A stretch of DNA of 64,000 nt from DASXYG01 sp036502625 (GTDB lineage Bacteria; Actinomycetota; Actinomycetes; Streptosporangiales; Streptosporangiaceae): the NCBI GenBank assembly GCA_036502625.1, contig DASXYG010000061.1, positions 1 through 64,000 of the forward strand. The letters run 5' to 3'. The notes beneath the pieces are model-generated. The model ran no database searches and was not told the DNA's origin. It saw only the letters and a list, made by a program, of their open reading frames with translations. Below, in pieces: positions 59,183 through 64,000 of the stretch (the stretch's first letter is position 1; every line of letters begins with the position of its first letter). Both the position numbers and the translations under genes were made by a program.

Positions 59183-60592
59183 ATGACCCGTGCGACCGCA
59201 ATTGAACTCGCCGCCGACTACTTCGATTCGGGAAAGTTCCGCGCCGACCTGGCACGCCGCGTGGCCGTGCCGACCGAGAGCCAGGACCCGGGCAACGGCC
59301 GGGTCCAGCGGCGGTACCTGGCCGAAGAGGTCGTTCCCGATGTGGAGCGGATGGGATTCACCGCGCGGATCGCCGACAATCCGGTCTCCCCCGAGCACCC
59401 GTTCCTCGTGGCGCACCGGCACGAGGGCGACGGGCTGCCGACGGTGCTGACGTACGGGCACGGCGACGTCCAGCGCGCGCACGGGCATCTGTGGCGCGAC
59501 GGCCTCGACCCGTGGCGGCTGACGGTCGAGGGCGACCGCTGGTACGGGCGCGGCTCGGCGGACAACAAGGGCCAGCACACCGTGAACATCGGCGCGCTGG
59601 AACAGGTGCTGCGGGCGCGCGGCGGCACGCTCGGCTGCAACGTCACGCTGCTGATCGAGACCGGCGAGGAGAACGGGTCGCCGGGGCTCACCGAGATCTG
59701 CGCGGCGCTGAAGGACGAGCTGCGCGCGGACCTGCTGCTCGCCTCGGACGGGCCCCGGCTGGCCGCCGACCTGCCCACGCTGTTCCTCGGCTCGCGCGGC
59801 TGCGCGAACTTCACCCTGCGCTACACCGCGCGCGAGGGCAGCCACCATTCGGGCAACTGGGGCGGTGTGCTGCGGAACCCGGCGACGGTGCTGGCCAACG
59901 CGGTGGCGTCGATGGTGGACGGGAACGGGCGGCTGCTCGTCGAGGGGCTGCGCCCGCCGGAGATCCCGGCGTCGGTGCGCGCCGCGCTCGCGAAGATCGA
60001 GGTGGACGACTCCCCCGGCAGCCCGGAGATCGACCCGGACTGGGGCGAGCCCGGCCTGACGCCGTCCGAGCGGCTGTTCGGCTGGAACACGCTGGAGGTC
60101 CTCGCGATGGTCGCGGGCAATCCGGACGGGCCGGTGAACGCGATCCCGGACTCCGCGCGGGTGCACGCCCAACTGCGGTTCGTGGTCGGTACGGACGCGG
60201 CGGACATCGTCGCGATCCTCCGCGCGCACCTGGACGCGCACGGATTCCCGATGGTCGAGGTGACGTTGGACCACCTGATGGCCGCCACCCGGCTCGACCC
60301 GGACGACGACTGGATCACCTGGGCGCTGGCCTCGCTGGAACGCACCACGGGCAAGGCGCCGGGGCTGCTGCCGAACCTGGGCGGGTCGCTGCCGAACGAG
60401 GCGTTCGCCGACGTGCTGGACCTGCCGACCATCTGGATTCCCCATTCGTACGCGGGCTGCTCCCAGCACGCGCCGAACGAGCACCTCCTGGGCTCGCTGG
60501 CGCGGGAGGCCCTGCAAATCATGGCCGGTCTCTTCTGGGATCTCGGCGAAATCGGGGGCGCTACCGGGGGCGAAAAGAAAACAGTCACCTGA
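59183..60592 (+). CDS. M20-family dipeptidase/metallopeptidase
   Basis: 469 residues. Metal-binding motifs: YGHGDVQ, GRGSADNKGQH, ETGEENGSPGL and the final His in SQHAPNEH. The dimerisation domain with NWGGVLRNPATVLANAVASM lies between. It hydrolyses a dipeptide or N-acyl amino acid, substrate unknown. ATG 59183 lacks a ribosome site; CAGTTT 6 nt before it suggests a leaderless start. Co-transcribed with the MHS transporter 30 bp downstream. Confidence 0.92.
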   Translation: MTRATAIELAADYFDSGKFRADLARRVAVPTESQDPGNGRVQRRYLAEEVVPDVERMGFTARIADNPVSPEHPFLVAHRHEGDGLPTVLTYGHGDVQRAHGHLWRDGLDPWRLTVEGDRWYGRGSADNKGQHTVNIGALEQVLRARGGTLGCNVTLLIETGEENGSPGLTEICAALKDELRADLLLASDGPRLAADLPTLFLGSRGCANFTLRYTAREGSHHSGNWGGVLRNPATVLANAVASMVDGNGRLLVEGLRPPEIPASVRAALAKIEVDDSPGSPEIDPDWGEPGLTPSERLFGWNTLEVLAMVAGNPDGPVNAIPDSARVHAQLRFVVGTDAADIVAILRAHLDAHGFPMVEVTLDHLMAATRLDPDDDWITWALASLERTTGKAPGLLPNLGGSLPNEAFADVLDLPTIWIPHSYAGCSQHAPNEHLLGSLAREALQIMAGLFWDLGEIGGATGGEKKTVT

Positions 60593-60622
60593 CCCGAGCG
60601 TCAGCTCACGAAGGGCCGTCTC

Positions 60623-61915
60623 ATGACACCACCGGCTTCCACCCCGGCCAGCGCCGGGGAGAAGAAGGCCGGCGCGGGCCGGATCATCGCCGCGGCGTCC
60701 ATCGGAAACGCACTCGAGTGGTACGACATCTCCTCGTACGCGGTCTTCGCCGACTACATCGCGCGCGCGTACTTCACGAACAAGGATCCGGCGTTCGCGC
60801 TGACGCTCGCCCTCGGCACGTTCGCGGTGTCGTTCCTCATCCGGCCGATCGGCGCGCTCGTCCTCGGCGGCTACGCCGACCGCGCCGGGCGCAAGCCGGC
60901 CCTGACGCTGACCCTGATCATGATGATGATCGGCACGCTGCTGATCGTCGTCATGCCGACGTACGCGGCGATCGGCATCGTGGCGCCGATCGGCATCCTG
61001 GTCGCGCGGCTGATCCAGGGGTTCGCGGCCGGCGGCGAGTACGGCAGCGCCACCGCGCTGATGGTGGAGCACCTGCCGAAGCGGCGCGGCTACGCGGCGA
61101 GCTGGCAGTTCACCAGCCAGTCGATGAGCACGCTGCTGGCCGGGCTGATCGGCACGGCGCTGACCTCGTCGCTGTCGGACGCGCAGCTCGACTCGTGGGG
61201 GTTCCGCATCCCGTTCGTCGTGGGGCTGCTCGTCGGCCCGGCCGGGCTGTACATCAGGCGGCACATGCCGGAGTCTGCGGAGGCCCAGGCGGCGATCGTG
61301 GCGAAGGAGAGGCCCGTTCCGGTACGGACGCTGCTGCGCGACCAGAAGCTGCTCGTGCTGCTGGCGATCGGCGCGCTGGCCGTCACGACCTGCGTGAACT
61401 ACATGATCACCTACATCCCGACGTTCTCGGTGAAGGAGCTGCACCTGCCCGCGGCCAGCTCGTTCGCGTCGCTGATCGTCTCCGGCGTGGTGCTGATCGT
61501 GGTCACGCCGCTGTCCGGGCACCTGGCGGACAAGCAGGGGCGCCTCCGGCTGATGATCCCGGCCGCGCTGGTCGTGCTCGTGCTGATCTATCCGGCGTTC
61601 GCCCTGATGGTGGGGGTGCCGACGATCATCGTGCTGCTGGTCGTCGTGGCGCTGCTCGCCGCGCTGAAGGGCGCGTACTTCGGGCCGATGGCGTCGCTGA
61701 TCGCGATGATCTTCCCGACGGAGACCCGCGCCACCGGCCAGGCGGTCGGCTACAACATCGGCGTGGCGATCTTCGGCGGGTTCACGCCGCTGGTGGCCAA
61801 CTGGCTGATCGGCGCCACCGGGATGGCCGTGGCGCCCAGCTTCTGGGTGATCCTCGCGGCCGTGGTGAGCCTGGTGAGCCTCACGGTGATCTGGAAACGC
61901 CTCGGCATGCGGTAG
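60623..61915 (+). CDS. MFS transporter, metabolite:H+ symporter (MHS) type
   Basis: 430 residues, 12 predicted helices. ASIGNALEWYDISSYAVFADYI at helix 1 is the MHS signature, with MFS motif A GGYADRAGRKPAL and RLIQGFAAGGEYGSATALMVEH around helix 5. Related proteins import carboxylates such as citrate, proline/betaine and shikimate. Paired with the M20 enzyme it would import that enzyme's substrate or product. GAAGGG is 8 nt before the ATG. Confidence 0.93.
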   Translation: MTPPASTPASAGEKKAGAGRIIAAASIGNALEWYDISSYAVFADYIARAYFTNKDPAFALTLALGTFAVSFLIRPIGALVLGGYADRAGRKPALTLTLIMMMIGTLLIVVMPTYAAIGIVAPIGILVARLIQGFAAGGEYGSATALMVEHLPKRRGYAASWQFTSQSMSTLLAGLIGTALTSSLSDAQLDSWGFRIPFVVGLLVGPAGLYIRRHMPESAEAQAAIVAKERPVPVRTLLRDQKLLVLLAIGALAVTTCVNYMITYIPTFSVKELHLPAASSFASLIVSGVVLIVVTPLSGHLADKQGRLRLMIPAALVVLVLIYPAFALMVGVPTIIVLLVVVALLAALKGAYFGPMASLIAMIFPTETRATGQAVGYNIGVAIFGGFTPLVANWLIGATGMAVAPSFWVILAAVVSLVSLTVIWKRLGMR

Positions 61916-61929
61916 CCGTACGCCCGTAC

Positions 61930-61972
61930 GCGCCCCCGGCGGCCTCGCGTCAGAGGTACGCGCCGGGGGCGC
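61930..61972. terminator. Bidirectional terminator between MHS and AAA genes
   Basis: GCGCCCCCGGCG (61930-61941) and CGCCGGGGGCGC (61961-61972) are perfect 12-bp complements, loop 19 nt. The right arm lies in the last codons of the convergent AAA gene, whose stop is in the loop. Confidence 0.75.
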
Positions 61973-64000
61973 GGCCGTCCGGCGCGGGCGGGCCGGGCAG
62001 GTCGGCGGCGCGCAGCGTGATGATCTCGGTGGTGTCGGGGCGCGCGGGGCCCGTGGTGAGCCGCCGCGCCTGCGCGCTGACGGCGGCGTCGAGGATGTTG
62101 CGCATGTGCCGCCCGTTGCCGAACGACGCGCCCCGGTCCGTACGGCGCAGCAGGCCGCGTACGGCGTCGGGCACGCCGGGGGCGAGCGTGAGGCCGTCGG
62201 CGGCGGCCAGCGACGCGAAGATCTCCACGAGCTCGGCGTCGGAGTAGTCGGGGAAGCGCAGGTGCTTGGCGAAGCGCGAGCGGATGCCGGAGTTGGCGTC
62301 GAGGAACGCGGCCATCTCGCGCTCGTAGCCCGCGGCGATGACGACCAGGTCGCCGCGGTGGTCCTCCATCAGCTTGACCAGCGCGGCCACCGCCTCCATG
62401 CCGAAGCGGTCGGCGCCGAGGGCGTACGCCTCGTCGATGAACAGCACGCCGCCGAGCGCCTGCTCCACGACGCGGTGCACCTTCGGCGCGGTGTGGCCGA
62501 GGTACTCGCCGACGAGGTCGGCGCGCGACACCTCGACGAGGTGGCCGGACGACAGCAGCTCCAGCCGGGCGTAGACGCGCGCGACGAGCCTGGCCACCGT
62601 GGTCTTCGCGGTGCCGGGGTTGCCGCTGAACACCATGTGCCGGGTCGGGGTGGGGAGGTGGCGGCCCGCGCCGCGGCGCAGCTCGACCGCCCGCGCCTCG
62701 GCGACGAGCGCGCGCACCTCGTCCTTGACGGCGCGCAGGCCCACCATGGCGTCAAGCTCGGCCAGCGGGTCGCCGCCGGCGATCGTACGGGTCACGCCGC
62801 TGAGGGTGTCCGGGATGTCGGCGGGCAGCAGGACGGTCAGGTCGCCCGCGGCCTCCCGGCCGTCGCCGAGCACCCGGTGCGCCTGGATCGGGATGGTCCG
62901 CTGGCACAGGTTGCGCATCAGCCGCGCGTTGCCGAACGCGTGGCCGCGGGGCGCCCGGCGTACGAGGTCGGTGACCTTCTCGCGGGCGCCCGCGCCCAGG
63001 GTCAGCCCGGCGCGCGCGGTCTGCGCGGCGAAGATCTCCACGAGCTCGCCGTCGGCGTAGTCGGGGAAGTGCATCGTGGTGGGGAACCGGGACGCCAGGC
63101 CGGGGTTGGCGGACAGGAAGTCCTGCATCTCGCGCTGGTAGCCGGCCGCGAAGACCACGAGGTCGTCGCTGTGGTCCTCCATCAGCTTGACCAGCGTGGC
63201 GATGGCGTCGGCGGTCTTGCTGGGGTCGACCTTGCCCAGGGCGTACGCGTCGTCGATGAGCAGCACGCCGCCGACCGCGCGCTCGATGACCTTGCGGGTG
63301 TCGTCGAAGTAGCGGCCGATGATGTCGCTGGGCGTGACCTCCACGACGTGGCCGGACGCCAGCAGGCCGAGGTCGGCGAAGGCGCGCGCCAGCAGCCGCG
63401 CCACCTCGGTCTTCCCGGTTCCCGGGTTGCCGGTGAGCACCATGTGGCGGGCCGGCGGGGTGACGGTCAGCCCGGCGGCGCGGCGCATCTCGGCCGCCTT
63501 GACGTCCGCGAGGACCAGCTCGACCTGGCGCTTCACCGACGCCAGCCCGGTCAGCGCGGCCAGCTCCGCCATGGGGTCGCCGGTGGAGCCGGTGACGTTG
63601 AACGTCGCGGGGATGTCGGCGCGGCGTACGACCGGCTCGTCGTCGCGCGCCCTCCCCCGTGCCGCGTCGACGGCCTGCTCGGCGAGGCGGTGCGCGAGCC
63701 GCGCGTTGCGCATGTTGCGGACCGGGCGCGTACGGGACAGCAGCTCCCCCGCGGCCTCGACGGCCGGCCGGGTGGCGCGGGCGCCGCGGAGCCGCACGGC
63801 CGTGCCGAACAGCTCGCGGTAGCCCTCGGTGCCGAACGGCCGGGCGTGCGCGACCTGGAAGCGCAGCGCCAGCGCCGGGTTCAGCTCGCGGACGCGCGCG
63901 TCGCCGCCGGACTCGCAGATCGCGATGACGTACAGGTTCGGGTAGAGGTCCATGCTGCGGTGCAGCTCCTCGAGGACCGCCTCGCCGTAGCCGGCGTTGC
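61950..64000 (-). CDS. CbxX/CfqX-type multi-AAA+ ATPase (5' end outside window)
   Basis: At least 683 residues are visible; the frame runs through the right edge (NAGYGEAVLEELHRS before the first ATG, which is internal). A preceding AAA module's tail is followed by two full CbxX-type modules. Module A: GNPGTGKTEVA, GGVLLIDDAYAL (second acidic residue is Asp), FGNARLMRNL. Module B: GNPGTAKTTVA, GVLFIDEAYAL, FGNGRHMRNI. Such proteins resemble EccA of type VII secretion and rubisco activase CbbX, but no ESX gene is in view. Role unknown. Confidence 0.92.
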   Translation of the reverse strand, partial: NAGYGEAVLEELHRSMDLYPNLYVIAICESGGDARVRELNPALALRFQVAHARPFGTEGYRELFGTAVRLRGARATRPAVEAAGELLSRTRPVRNMRNARLAHRLAEQAVDAARGRARDDEPVVRRADIPATFNVTGSTGDPMAELAALTGLASVKRQVELVLADVKAAEMRRAAGLTVTPPARHMVLTGNPGTGKTEVARLLARAFADLGLLASGHVVEVTPSDIIGRYFDDTRKVIERAVGGVLLIDDAYALGKVDPSKTADAIATLVKLMEDHSDDLVVFAAGYQREMQDFLSANPGLASRFPTTMHFPDYADGELVEIFAAQTARAGLTLGAGAREKVTDLVRRAPRGHAFGNARLMRNLCQRTIPIQAHRVLGDGREAAGDLTVLLPADIPDTLSGVTRTIAGGDPLAELDAMVGLRAVKDEVRALVAEARAVELRRGAGRHLPTPTRHMVFSGNPGTAKTTVARLVARVYARLELLSSGHLVEVSRADLVGEYLGHTAPKVHRVVEQALGGVLFIDEAYALGADRFGMEAVAALVKLMEDHRGDLVVIAAGYEREMAAFLDANSGIRSRFAKHLRFPDYSDAELVEIFASLAAADGLTLAPGVPDAVRGLLRRTDRGASFGNGRHMRNILDAAVSAQARRLTTGPARPDTTEIITLRAADLPGPPAPDGRAPGAYL

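Overview
The window is chromosomal DNA of a high-GC, GC-skewed-codon actinomycete, most likely from the Streptosporangiales/Thermomonosporaceae (Actinomadura-like). Support: pervasive GTG starts, translationally coupled GTGA/ATGA junctions, several leaderless promoters (TANNNT placed 6-7 nt before the start codon), DUF2510 proteins, an actinobacterial Tad pilus locus, a PAP2/DAG-kinase fusion, an F420-type LLM protein and a CbxX-type AAA protein. The genus assignment is inference.

Region by region. 1-600: end of an unidentified gene, then four diverged copies of a 75-bp intergenic repeat. 0.6-11.1 kb: a divergent GntR regulator and a nine-gene, mostly overlapping operon (L-fuconate dehydratase, SDR, sugar ABC importer, L-fucose-dehydrogenase-like AKR, LutABC). 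It looks like a non-phosphorylating L-fucose route whose L-lactate product would be oxidised by LutABC. 11.3-19.9 kb: two surface-anchored proteins, a PAP2/lipid-kinase fusion, a TrmH-type methyltransferase and two tandem paralogues combining a substrate-binding-like and a VWA domain, closed by two strong hairpins. 20-25 kb: ArsR regulator, aminoglycoside-phosphotransferase-like protein, amidase-like protein, FMN-binding protein, DUF2510 protein, oligoribonuclease and tRNA-His.

25.4-38 kb is a Tad/Flp pilus locus: an unknown leader gene, CpaB-like protein, a TadZ ATPase fused in frame to a TadE pseudopilin, a second TadE/F pseudopilin, TadA, TadB, TadC, a histidine kinase/response regulator pair, the Flp pilin as its own transcription unit, a TadG-like protein fused to a lytic-transglycosylase-like domain, an OmpA-like lipoprotein and a second lipoprotein. 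The prepilin peptidase (TadV) is not in the window.

38.5-49.3 kb is a tRNA-Lys genomic island. The 3' half of tRNA-Lys plus 20 bp downstream is repeated (59/62 identical) 10.8 kb away. Between the copies lie a LacI regulator, three SDRs, an AraC regulator, a CocE/NonD hydrolase, a decayed acyl-CoA synthetase and a GH78 alpha-L-rhamnosidase, with less GC-biased codon use and fewer GTACG words than the flanks. No integrase remains in it.

49.3-64 kb is backbone: a scramblase-like protein whose start lies in the right repeat, a TetR/AKR divergent pair with overlapping palindromic operators, a membrane protein, quinone oxidoreductase, a Tat-exported penicillin-acylase-type Ntn hydrolase, a kinase fragment, a MarR/LLM pair with duplicated operator, a DUF1905 pseudogene, a LysR regulator divergent from an M20 peptidase/MHS transporter operon, and the 3' part of a multi-AAA CbxX-family gene running off the right edge.
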